From Candidatus Stahliibacteriota bacterium (GTDB taxonomy: Bacteria; Hydrothermota; Tepidihabitantia; B3-TA06): 11,814 nucleotides of DNA. Shown one piece after another: positions 1 to 5,653 of the stretch. The stretch spans positions 1 through 11,814 of the forward strand of contig JAUVJT010000044.1 of NCBI GenBank assembly GCA_030592225.1, in the 5' to 3' direction. A model generated the notes under the pieces. It was not told the DNA's origin and did no database searches. It was given only the letters and a program-made list of their open reading frames with translations. The translations under genes and the position numbers were made by a program. How positions within the stretch are numbered: the stretch's first letter is position 1; every line of letters begins with the position of its first letter.

Positions 1-132
1 CCTACCTCGCCGGGACACGTGGCAGGCTTCCGCGCCTGGCTCATGCCCCACCTGCCTGCGATAACCGTTCGTAAAAGTCTGGGCTCCGATATATTCGCGG
101 GGTGCGGACAGCTTCTCTCCCCACACCCATAA
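1..132 (+). CDS. rlmN: 23S rRNA (adenine-2503)/tRNA methyltransferase RlmN, C-terminal fragment
   Basis: Only the last 43 codons are in the window (frame 1, stop TAA at 130-132); the rest lies upstream. The segment TVRKSLGSDIFAGCGQL matches the C-terminal signature of RlmN. There the cysteine (nt 103-105; Cys355 in E. coli numbering) is the residue transiently methylated during radical-SAM methyl transfer to A2503 of 23S rRNA and A37 of some tRNAs. The radical-SAM CxxxCxxC motif would be upstream and is not visible. After the signature the protein continues for only six residues (LSPHP and stop), whereas E. coli RlmN has a longer tail. The stop codon falls in the first degenerate unit of the GTAACACA array, so the array may have set the present C-terminus. 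The identification rests on one short but distinctive motif. Confidence 0.8.
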   Translation, partial: PTSPGHVAGFRAWLMPHLPAITVRKSLGSDIFAGCGQLLSPHP

Positions 133-229
133 CACATAACCCGTACCCGTAACACATACCGTAACACATACCGTAACACATACCCGTAACACATACCCGT
201 AACACATACCCGTAACACATACCCGTAAC
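126..229. repeat. Tandem array of 12/13-bp units, CCCGTAACACATA
   Basis: Clean units are CCCGTAACACATA at 146-158, CCGTAACACATA at 159-170 and 171-182, then CCCGTAACACATA at 183-195, 196-208 and 209-221, with a partial CCCGTAAC at 222-229. Degenerate units precede them (CCCATAACACATAA at 126-139, then CCCGTA). Unit length alternates between 12 and 13 bp, so the array does not keep a reading frame. It sits between the convergent rlmN (+) and permease (-) genes and contains the rlmN stop. Related short copies occur at 2047-2090, 4516-4550 and 5654-5683. Units abut without unique spacers, so this is not a CRISPR. I see no gene or clear terminator in the rest of the gap, 230-315. Confidence 0.93.
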
Positions 230-315
230 TTCCTGACGTCGCAATGCCCCCATGGTTCGCAGCGCTTAAAGATACCGTACAAACTTCAACCTGCTTCTCA
301 ATCTAACTAAATTTG

Positions 316-1473
316 TTATTCTTTATCAGGAGATGGGGAACGTTCGTCTGAGGCACATCCACACCTTTCTTTACCTTCCCCGTGATCATGTTCGTGGTGG
401 TGCTTGCCTTCGACAATGCTTTTGCCTATCTGGAACGCTATGAGAGCAAGGATGACTGCCGCAGCGATTATCTTAACGATTGCAGGAAATTCAAGCATGC
501 CGAGCATCCTGCCTGAGGGTGATGCCGATGCGATGGCGTCCCACGGAACGACGAGGTCAAATAGATAGCCCATGCCCAGGGAAACGAGGATGATGGATGC
601 AAGGTAGATTACGAGAGCGCGCTTGCCCAGGGTCTTTGAGACAACGGTGATGGTGATGGCATTGGTGGCCGGGCCGGCGATAAGGAACACCAGAGCCGCG
701 CCCGGAGAGATGCCCTTGAGGATAAGGGCGGCAGCAATAGGCAAAGAACCGGTGGCGCAGATGTAGAGAGGGATGCTGAGAGCCAGCATGAGAAGCATCT
801 GCAGGATGGGTGATGAGAGGTATACTCCGATGAGGTCGGCAGGAAGGAAGTAAGCGATTGCGCCGCCTATTGCAGAACCAATGAGTATCCACTTGCCGAT
901 GTCTGCAATAAGTTCGCCGAAGGAGTAGGCAATCATGGCTCTCATGCGCGCCCCAAAGCTGTGATTGTGACCGTCGGCGTCATCTCCGCAGACAGGGCAC
1001 AAAGGTTTCTTCGCCGATTCATTTTTGGCTTCCTCGCTGCGGTCAAAGATGTTCGCACCAAAACCCGACACAACGCCCGCAAAGAAGGAAGCAGCAATGT
1101 GGTAGATGGTAAAGATAGGACCGAGCAGGGAGTAGGTGGCAAGAATGGAGTCCACCCCTGATGTGGGAGTGGAGATGAGGAAAGCAAGTGTGGCCCCCGG
1201 GCTGGCCCCGGCCTTGCGCAAGGTTGATACCGCAGGGATAACCGAACAGGAGCACAGGGGAAGAGGGATACCGAAAAGGGTGGCCTTCAGTACCGAACCG
1301 AAGCTGGACTTGCCAAGATGGCGCGAGATGCGCTCCACCGAGAAAAATACGTGCAGCAAACCGGCAAACAGGAAACCGATGATAAGGTAGGGAGCCATCT
1401 CCGCGAAAAGATGCCAGGATTGAACACCAATCCCCTTAATCGCCGCCCATATCCATTCAAGCACTATTTGCAT
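316..1473 (-). CDS. SO_0444/ArsP-type permease (UPF0718), probable heavy-metal efflux
   Basis: A 385-residue polytopic inner-membrane protein of the DUF318/UPF0718 permease family, which includes SO_0444-type Cu/Zn exporters and ArsP-like organoarsenical permeases. Two halves repeat the same motif: SPGATLAFLISTPTSG (about 91-106) and SPGAALVFLIAGPATN (about 256-271). A membrane CSC motif (residues 74-76, in LPLCSCSVIP) is typical of the family and probably binds metal or thiol ligands. The central cytoplasmic loop carries CPVC (159-162) followed by GHNH (168-171). The C-terminus is soluble and has HHHEHDH (358-364) and CGC (371-373). These clusters fit soft or transition metal binding, but the exact substrate cannot be read from sequence. 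The start ATG at 1471-1473 lacks a strong ribosome site but lies about 29 nt after a predicted transcription start. No regulator or metallochaperone gene is adjacent. Confidence 0.85.
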   Translation of the reverse strand: MQIVLEWIWAAIKGIGVQSWHLFAEMAPYLIIGFLFAGLLHVFFSVERISRHLGKSSFGSVLKATLFGIPLPLCSCSVIPAVSTLRKAGASPGATLAFLISTPTSGVDSILATYSLLGPIFTIYHIAASFFAGVVSGFGANIFDRSEEAKNESAKKPLCPVCGDDADGHNHSFGARMRAMIAYSFGELIADIGKWILIGSAIGGAIAYFLPADLIGVYLSSPILQMLLMLALSIPLYICATGSLPIAAALILKGISPGAALVFLIAGPATNAITITVVSKTLGKRALVIYLASIILVSLGMGYLFDLVVPWDAIASASPSGRMLGMLEFPAIVKIIAAAVILALIAFQIGKSIVEGKHHHEHDHGEGKERCGCASDERSPSPDKE

Positions 1474-1508
1474 GTACCGGCCCGGACGTAAAACATTATC
1501 ATACTATA

Positions 1509-1536
1509 ATTATAGAGTTTCCCCTCCTGATGTCAA
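1509..1536 (-). promoter_or_regulatory. Sigma70-like promoter of the permease, with dyad over the -10
   Basis: On the minus strand, TTGACA (1531-1536) and TATAAT (1509-1514) are separated by 16 bp and both match consensus. The -10 lies within a perfect 12-bp palindrome CTATAATTATAG (1504-1515). That palindrome could be an operator for a metal- or redox-responsive repressor, or could simply reflect AT-rich promoter DNA. Expected transcription start is near 1502. Confidence 0.75.
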
Positions 1537-1573
1537 CCCCTGCCCGCGCTTGCAGTATCGTCGAGTAGCTATC

Positions 1574-2131
1574 CTATTCTTCCTGGATGGTTATCGTCTT
1601 TATCTTGTCGTCCTTCTCAATTTCGTCCAGGATTTCGTCTCCCCGTATGAGCTTGCCTATGACGGTGTAGTAGCCGTCAAACCCCTCGGCCTCCTCCTTG
1701 CAGATGATGAACTGCGAGGAGGTCGTCCACGGGCTGCCCATCCGGATCATGGAAAGGGTTCCCCGCACGTGATGCAGGGAGGTATCGATCTCTTCTTTCA
1801 GGAGCTTACCGGAGTGGCCGGTACCGTCGTTGTTGGGACAGCCGGACTGCACCGTGCCCAAATCGGAGATGCGCCAGAACAGCAGGCCGTCGTAAAATCC
1901 GTCGTTGGCCAGCTTGACAAAATGCGCGGTCACGTTGGGAGCCTTATCTGAATAAAGCTCAAACCACATTATCCCGCGCTCCACAATCTCAATACCCGCA
2001 TAAAGCTTCTTCGAGGTCTCGGGCTTCTGTTCTGCTGATCCGCAGGCCGTAACACCCACCACACCCGTAACACCCACAACGCCCACAACCATCAAGATTA
2101 TTGTCTGGATTATTGAAAACGCTTTTTTCAT
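1574..2131 (-). CDS. Cyclophilin-type peptidyl-prolyl isomerase, predicted lipoprotein
   Basis: 185 residues from the ATG at 2129-2131, which follows GAAGGAGG and a promoter. The next in-frame ATG upstream (2179) overlaps the -35 box and is rejected. The N-terminus is a lipoprotein signal: MKK, a hydrophobic stretch of residues 5-29, and lipobox VTAC with Cys30. The mature part is a cyclophilin domain (about 44-184) with motifs APNVTAHFVKLANDGFYDG, FWRI (Arg87), VQSG (Gln95) and SSQFIICK. The catalytic Arg and Gln are kept. Several residues that line the proline pocket in CypA differ: Phe60 becomes Gly, Phe113 becomes Ile and Trp121 becomes Phe. It is therefore a divergent cyclophilin whose isomerase activity is plausible but unproven. 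Probable role: envelope protein folding. The hydrophobic core of the signal is encoded by the GTAACAC repeat. Confidence 0.85.
   Translation of the reverse strand: MKKAFSIIQTIILMVVGVVGVTGVVGVTACGSAEQKPETSKKLYAGIEIVERGIMWFELYSDKAPNVTAHFVKLANDGFYDGLLFWRISDLGTVQSGCPNNDGTGHSGKLLKEEIDTSLHHVRGTLSMIRMGSPWTTSSQFIICKEEAEGFDGYYTVIGKLIRGDEILDEIEKDDKIKTITIQEE
2047..2090. repeat. GTAACAC repeat units inside the lipoprotein signal-peptide code
   Basis: On the plus strand CCGTAACACCCACCACA (2047-2063) is followed by CCCGTAACACCCACAACG (2064-2081) and CCCACAACC (2082-2090). The core CCGTAACAC is shared with the array at 126-229. Read on the minus strand it encodes residues 15-29 of the cyclophilin lipoprotein, a Val/Gly/Thr-only run (GVVGVTG twice) that ends just before lipobox Cys30. 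Confidence 0.75.
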
Positions 2132-2151
2132 GCATCCTCCTTCATCAGTTG

Positions 2152-2179
2152 ATAATATGGAGAATCTTCCCCAGGTCAA
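2152..2179 (-). promoter_or_regulatory. Sigma70-like promoter of the cyclophilin lipoprotein gene
   Basis: On the minus strand, TTGACC (2174-2179), a 16-bp spacer and TATTAT (2152-2157). The start would be near 2145, giving a leader of about 14 nt that holds the GGAGG. This placement fixes the coding start at 2131. Confidence 0.7.
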
Positions 2180-2469
2180 GTATTTTTGGCGTAAGTCGTG
2201 GGCTTTGAATGTGTGAACCTGTCACCTTCGAGCAGATCAAACGTCATCTAACGCTGCAAGGGATTTACGGATCACGTCTTATTTGCAAACAGGGGAACTA
2301 ACAAAGACGCCGGCCTCATCAGGGCAATCGCCTTTCAAGAAACACCCGCCCCTGCAGGAATGGCCGCGTGCAGAGAAACGCTCATCGGTAGAGTGCTTCG
2401 ACTGCATCGAGGTTCTTGCCGGCAAAAATCTGCTCCCCGCCAACCCGTTTTAGTATGGATTCCTAACCC
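2180..2469. other. Gap between divergent promoters; possible decayed coding remnant
   Basis: No intact gene of convincing length. A 30-codon open stretch on the plus strand (2209-2301, ATG to TAA) and a second open stretch in another plus frame, ending at the TAG of CCCGTTTTAG (about 2443-2452), both have protein-like composition. Neither has a ribosome site or a family I recognise. They could be pieces of one frameshifted relic, or chance. No tRNA-like fold was seen. Confidence 0.25.
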
Positions 2470-2497
2470 TTGACAGATTCCCACTTATGGATATACT
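2470..2497 (+). promoter_or_regulatory. Sigma70-like promoter upstream of the HU gene
   Basis: TTGACA (2470-2475), a 16-bp spacer and TATACT (2492-2497). Transcription from about 2504 gives a leader of about 110 nt before the HU start. It probably serves HU, the mS38-like gene and the tRNA, and possibly murA-ispG if the hairpin at 3108-3136 is leaky. Confidence 0.75.
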
Positions 2498-2515
2498 TTC
2501 CGATGTTAGATAAGT

Positions 2516-2588
2516 TTCGCTTTCACGTTACCGTGAAGAAGCGCGAGTGCGCAAAGCGAATAATTAGGCAACCGGTGATTAGCACCGG
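2516..2588 (+). promoter_or_regulatory. Candidate structured 5' leader of the HU mRNA
   Basis: Perfect 8-bp arms TTCGCTTT (2516-2523) and AAAGCGAA (2553-2560) enclose two small hairpins: CACG-TTAC-CGTG (2524-2535) and GCGC-GAGT-GCGC (2541-2552). Together these can form a three-way junction. An alternative extended hairpin over 2518-2543 would compete with it. A separate stem, CCGGTG and CACCGG with loop ATTAG (2572-2588), lies just before the AAGGAGGA ribosome site (2601-2608). I do not recognise a known riboswitch or r-leader class. Autoregulation by HU or by the downstream ribosomal protein is possible. Confidence 0.4.
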
Positions 2589-2613
2589 GATTTAGGAAAT
2601 AAGGAGGAGCCTC

Positions 2614-2904
2614 ATGAGTGTACGTAAGGCGGATATCGTTGAGGAAATAGAAAAACGAGTAGGTCCTCGAGTAACCAAGAAGGACATCGCCCTTATCGTA
2701 AACCTATTCCTCAAGGAAATCTCTCAACTGCTCGCTGAAGGCAAACGTATTGAGATCCGCGGATTCGGGGTCTTCAAAACCAAGCAGCGCAACGCCAAGA
2801 TTGCACGTAACCCCAGAACCGGGAAAGAGATACACATACCGGCCCGCCTGGTACCGGTCTTTAAGCCCTCCAAGCTACTAAAACAACTGGTAATGCAGAA
2901 ATAA
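2614..2904 (+). CDS. HU/IHF-family nucleoid-associated DNA-binding protein
   Basis: 96 residues, the usual length for this family. It begins with the alpha-helical dimerisation part (KADIVEEIEKRV). The central GFGVF (50-54) is the conserved turn, and the DNA-binding beta-arm signature RNPRTGKEIHIPAR (about 65-78) carries the proline that intercalates into bent DNA. The C-terminus PVFKPSKLLK is typical. It would act as a homo- or heterodimer that bends and compacts DNA. Sequence alone does not separate HU from IHF-alpha/beta subunits. The ATG at 2614 is preceded by a strong AAGGAGGA at 5-nt spacing. It is the first gene after a consensus-like promoter and a structured leader, and is followed after 17 nt by a ribosomal protein gene. 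Confidence 0.93.
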   Translation: MSVRKADIVEEIEKRVGPRVTKKDIALIVNLFLKEISQLLAEGKRIEIRGFGVFKTKQRNAKIARNPRTGKEIHIPARLVPVFKPSKLLKQLVMQK

Positions 2905-2921
2905 CAAGAGAGGCTCAATAG

Positions 2922-3011
2922 ATGCCCTGTGGCCGTAAAAGAAAACTTAAGAAAGTAAAGCGTCACAAGTTTAAGAAACGACGCAAATTGATGCGCAAGC
3001 GCCGTCATTAA
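2922..3011 (+). CDS. Very short basic ribosomal protein, mS38/bS22-like (AURKAIP1/COX24 domain)
   Basis: A 29-codon gene starting MPCGRKRKLKK and ending RKLMRKRRH. More than half the residues are Lys or Arg. The pattern, including the MPxGxKRK start and the K-R-H-K-x-K-K-R-R-K-x-x-R-K spacing, resembles the tiny COX24_C/DUF1713 proteins of Bacteroidota and relatives. These are related to mitochondrial mS38 and mycobacterial bS22 of the small subunit. A GAGAGG site at 2908-2913 gives 8-nt spacing to the ATG. The gene sits between HU and tRNA-Arg, and its stop codon ends two bases before the tRNA begins. The identification is by pattern only and the protein is short, so compositional resemblance is a risk. 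Position and ribosome site support a real gene. Confidence 0.72.
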   Translation: MPCGRKRKLKKVKRHKFKKRRKLMRKRRH

Positions 3012-3012
3012 T

Positions 3013-3086
3013 GCGCCCGTAGCTCAGTCGGATAGAGCGTCACGCTCCGGACGTGAAGGTCGTAGGTTCGAGTCCTGTCGGGCGTA
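3013..3086 (+). tRNA. tRNA-Arg (anticodon CCG)
   Basis: A complete 74-nt cloverleaf. The acceptor arms are GCGCCCG and CGGGCGT with a terminal G-U pair. The D-stem is GCTC/GAGC, the anticodon stem TCACG/CGTGA with loop CTCCGGA (CCG at positions 34-36), the variable loop AGGTC, the T-arm GTAGG-TTCGAGT-CCTGT with two G-U pairs, and the discriminator A. The CCA end is not encoded. It decodes CGG arginine codons. It begins one base after the preceding stop codon, so it must be cut out of the HU/mS38-like transcript unless a promoter lies inside that gene. Confidence 0.96.
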
Positions 3087-3107
3087 CTGTCTGAGTGAAA
3101 TGCTCTC

Positions 3108-3136
3108 AGCGGGGGGTTAACGCCTCCCGCTGTTTT
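3108..3136 (+). terminator. Possible intrinsic terminator after tRNA-Arg
   Basis: The arms AGCGGGGGG (3108-3116) and CCTCCCGCT (3123-3131) pair over 9 bp with one G-U. The loop is 6 nt and GTTTT follows. The U tract is short, so termination may be partial. That matters because no separate promoter for murA is evident between it and the GTG start. Confidence 0.6.
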
Positions 3137-3163
3137 GCGTCTCAAGTATTATGAGGATACATC

Positions 3164-4435
3164 GTGGATAAGCTGATTATCTCCGGCGGACATCCCTTGC
3201 ACGGCGAGGTAATGATATCCGGTGCAAAGAACGCGGCACTACCGCTGATGGCCGCTTCTCTGTTGACATCCGAACCTTGTACCATCTCCAACGTACCCAA
3301 TCTGGTTGACGTTGAAACCATGGCCGAACTCCTGACCCATCTCGGGGTAAGTATCGAAAGAGACGGCGACCAGGTGATCGTCCATGCAAAAAAACCGGCA
3401 GGCGAAGCCTCCTACGACATCGTGCGCAAGATGCGTGCGTCGTATTACGTTCTGGGACCGCTGCTGGGTAGATTACGCGAGGCGCGGATATCCCTGCCCG
3501 GCGGATGCGCCATTGGTGCAAGACCCATAGACCTGCACATCAAGGGAATGGAAAAGCTGGGCGCGGAGATAAACGTTGAGGGCGGCTACGTGAACGCAAA
3601 AGCAGCCCGACTCAAAGGCGCGGAGATATTCCTGGAGGGAACGAAAGGCCCCTCGGTGGGAGCGACCATCAACGTGATGATGGTCGCGGTGCTTGCCAAA
3701 GGCACCACCAGGATCATTGGAGCGGCTGCCGAACCCGAGGTGTGCAACGTGGCCGCGTTCCTGCGCAAGATGGGAGCAAGCATCAGCGGCGACGGCACCC
3801 ACGAGATTACCATACGAGGAGTGGACAAGCTGCACGGAGCGGAGTTCAAATGCACCCCTGACCGTATCGAGGCCGGAACCTATGCAGTGGCCGCAGCCAT
3901 CACCAGGGGCAGGTTGATTCTGCGCAACGCACCGTCGGCCCACATGGGCAACGTTATCCAGCCCCTGCTTGAAGCAGGCGCGGAAATCGAGGCCTCGGGC
4001 AATCACCTGACTGTATCCATGATGCGCCGCCCCACCCCCCTGGTCGTCAACACCGCACCCTACCCCGGATTCCCCACCGACATGCAAGCCCAGCTCATGG
4101 CATGGCTCAGCCTGGGTAAAGGAACCAGCCTCATTACCGAGAACATCTTTGAGAACCGGTTCATGCAGGCCATGGAGCTTGTCAGGATGGGCGCGCAAAT
4201 CACCATCAAGGGCAACACCGCGGTAATCGAAGGAACCGATCATCTCTCCGGCGCTGAAGTCATGGCCTCTGACCTGCGGGCGTCAGCCGCACTGGTGCTT
4301 GCCGGACTTGCAGCCAAGGGCAAGACCACGGTGAGCCGCATCTATCACCTCGACCGCGGCTACGAAAGACTGGAAAACAAACTGGCCGGCGTGGGCGCTG
4401 AGATAAAACGGGTTTCTGCACCGGACGAGGAATGA
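3164..4435 (+). CDS. murA: UDP-N-acetylglucosamine 1-carboxyvinyltransferase (MurA)
   Basis: 423 residues, close to the E. coli enzyme (419). It catalyses the first committed step of peptidoglycan synthesis, transferring enolpyruvate from PEP to UDP-GlcNAc in the cytoplasm. The catalytic landmarks sit at almost E. coli numbering: Lys22-Asn23 (SGAKNAALPL), Arg91, the active-site loop Cys115 (PGGCAIGARP) with Arg120, Asp306 in PGFPTDMQAQ, and Arg398 in HLDRGYE. Cys115 predicts fosfomycin sensitivity of the enzyme itself, since resistant natural forms carry Asp there. It starts with GTG after GAGGA at 3153-3157. An upstream ATG at 3151 runs into a stop within seven codons. Its stop overlaps the ispG start (ATGA). 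Confidence 0.97.
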   Translation: MDKLIISGGHPLHGEVMISGAKNAALPLMAASLLTSEPCTISNVPNLVDVETMAELLTHLGVSIERDGDQVIVHAKKPAGEASYDIVRKMRASYYVLGPLLGRLREARISLPGGCAIGARPIDLHIKGMEKLGAEINVEGGYVNAKAARLKGAEIFLEGTKGPSVGATINVMMVAVLAKGTTRIIGAAAEPEVCNVAAFLRKMGASISGDGTHEITIRGVDKLHGAEFKCTPDRIEAGTYAVAAAITRGRLILRNAPSAHMGNVIQPLLEAGAEIEASGNHLTVSMMRRPTPLVVNTAPYPGFPTDMQAQLMAWLSLGKGTSLITENIFENRFMQAMELVRMGAQITIKGNTAVIEGTDHLSGAEVMASDLRASAALVLAGLAAKGKTTVSRIYHLDRGYERLENKLAGVGAEIKRVSAPDEE

Positions 4436-5502
4436 GCAAACGCTGGGTAAGTGTAGGAGGGGTCAAGATCGGAGGCGGCGCACCGGTAGTAATCCAGACC
4501 ATGACCAAAACCCGCACCCGTAACCCTAACACATCTCCCCGTAACACACCTCAGATACTGGAAGAAATCAAACGAGTGGCTAATGCCGGCGCGGAGTTGG
4601 TACGAGTTGCGGTGCCGGATGACGAAGCGCTCCACGCTTTTGCCCAAATCGTCAAGAAATCACCGATTCCTGTGATTGCCGACGTGCACTTCAACCCGAA
4701 GCTGGCTTTAGGATCAATCGAGGCTGGCGCTGCAAAGCTCAGGATCAATCCAGGAAATATCAGATCAAAGGACGATTTGAAACAAATCGCAGACGCAGCC
4801 AAGGAGAAGGGAATACCCATCAGGATAGGCGTCAACTCCGGGTCCCTGCCGCCTGAGATCATGGAGAAGCACCAGCATCCCACCCCCCAGGCAATGATCG
4901 AGGCACTCAGCAATGCGATAGCGACGTTCGAGGAATTCGGGTTCGAAGATTTAGTGATTGCGGCCAAGTCGTCGGACGCAAGGGTGACGATTGATGTCTA
5001 CCGGATGATGGCCGAGCGTTTCGGCTATCCCCTGCACCTTGGCGTAACTGAGGCTGGCCTGCCGTTCGAGGGCGCTATCCGCTCCACCGCGGCCATGGCC
5101 CCCCTGCTGTTGGAAGGCATTGGAGATACCATCCGCATTTCCCTGACCGGGCCTGCCGAAAAAGAGGTCGAGGCATGCTGGGAGTTGCTGCGTAGTTTGG
5201 GATTGAGGGAACGCGGCATAAAATTCATATCCTGCCCGGGCTGCGGGAGGACTGAGATTGATATTGAAAGACTGGCGCGGGAAGTAAAGAAGAGGTTGAA
5301 GGACATCAAGGAGCCGCTGATCGTGGCGGTGATGGGCTGCGTGGTAAACGGGCCGGGGGAAGCGCGCGAGGCCGACTACGGCATCGCCGGAGGCAAAGGC
5401 CAGGGAATAGTGTTCCGCAAAGGCGAAGTGGTGAAGTCGATAAGTGAGGACAAGCTTGTGGATGAGTTGGTGGGGTTGATTGAGAAAGACGTAACCCCTT
5501 AA
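4432..5502 (+). CDS. ispG: 4-hydroxy-3-methylbut-2-enyl-diphosphate synthase (IspG/GcpE)
   Basis: 356 residues, the short bacterial two-domain type without the large insert seen in Bacteroidota, Chlamydiae and plants. It converts MEcPP to HMBPP in the MEP isoprenoid pathway. The [4Fe-4S] ligands are visible: Cys268 and Cys271 (SCPGCGR), Cys303 (MGCVVNGPGEA) and Glu310. The TIM-barrel part has DVHFNPKLAL, RINPGNI, IRIGVNSGSL and HLGVTEAG. The protein starts almost directly at the conserved VxVGxVxIGxGAP region. After MTKTRT the usual T-x-D-V-x-A-T segment is replaced by about seven extra residues in an Asn/Thr/Pro/Arg stretch encoded by the GTAACAC repeat. The gene overlaps murA by 4 nt and is likely translationally coupled; GAGGA lies immediately before the ATG. 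Confidence 0.96.
   Translation: MSKRWVSVGGVKIGGGAPVVIQTMTKTRTRNPNTSPRNTPQILEEIKRVANAGAELVRVAVPDDEALHAFAQIVKKSPIPVIADVHFNPKLALGSIEAGAAKLRINPGNIRSKDDLKQIADAAKEKGIPIRIGVNSGSLPPEIMEKHQHPTPQAMIEALSNAIATFEEFGFEDLVIAAKSSDARVTIDVYRMMAERFGYPLHLGVTEAGLPFEGAIRSTAAMAPLLLEGIGDTIRISLTGPAEKEVEACWELLRSLGLRERGIKFISCPGCGRTEIDIERLAREVKKRLKDIKEPLIVAVMGCVVNGPGEAREADYGIAGGKGQGIVFRKGEVVKSISEDKLVDELVGLIEKDVTP
4516..4550. repeat. GTAACAC repeat copy inside ispG
   Basis: ACCCGTAACCCTAACACAT (4516-4534), then CTCC, then CCGTAACACACC (4539-4550). The 10-mer GTAACACACC (4541-4550) recurs exactly, in reverse complement, twice at 5654-5673. It encodes IspG residues 29-40, rich in Asn, Thr, Pro and Arg, and leaves the frame intact. 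Confidence 0.75.
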
Positions 5503-5517
5503 CACAATCAGCATCTC

Positions 5518-5585
5518 GTAGGGGCGTACCTTTAGGTACGCCCGCAATAATAGAACTTCCAATCGGGCGGACTTGAAAGCCCGCC
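5518..5585. repeat. Pair of REP-like palindromes after ispG
   Basis: The first is a perfect 9-bp stem, GGGCGTACC (5522-5530) and GGTACGCCC (5535-5543), with loop TTTA, preceded by GTAGG. The second is GGCGG (5566-5570) with CCGCC (5581-5585) plus CTT/AAG and a two-base loop, giving 8 pairs with one mismatch. The GTAGGGGCG...CGCCC style resembles dispersed palindromic elements found in several uncultured and filamentous bacterial lineages. There is no T-run, so the pair is a weak terminator at best, though either hairpin could protect the ispG mRNA 3' end. They begin 15 nt after the ispG stop. Confidence 0.65.
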
Positions 5586-5653
5586 GGTACATGGCTTCCA
5601 CTGTAAAAACATGTCGAATTCTAGCGTCGGATTATAGGCTTTATCTCTCAGAA

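Noticed and set aside
126..229. CRISPR array
   Set aside because: Units of 12-13 bp abut without unique spacers and no cas gene is present.
41..253. 70-codon minus-strand ORF rich in CYGM repeats
   Set aside because: It is the translation of the GTAACACA array plus the antisense of rlmN; no ribosome site and the plus frame is clearly coding.
2132..2179. ATG at 2179 as start of the cyclophilin gene
   Set aside because: It overlaps the -35 box of the promoter and would put 16 polar residues before a good lipoprotein signal; GGAGG precedes the ATG at 2131.
2516..2588. A known riboswitch or T-box in the HU leader
   Set aside because: I could not match the stems or loops to any class I know; only a generic structured leader is supported.
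3473..4243. 256-codon minus-strand ORF opposite murA
   Set aside because: It is an antisense shadow of murA, whose catalytic residues are all in place, and it has no recognisable motif.
5522..5543. Perfect hairpin after ispG as an intrinsic terminator
   Set aside because: No T-run follows on either strand; the paired palindromes look more like REP-type elements.
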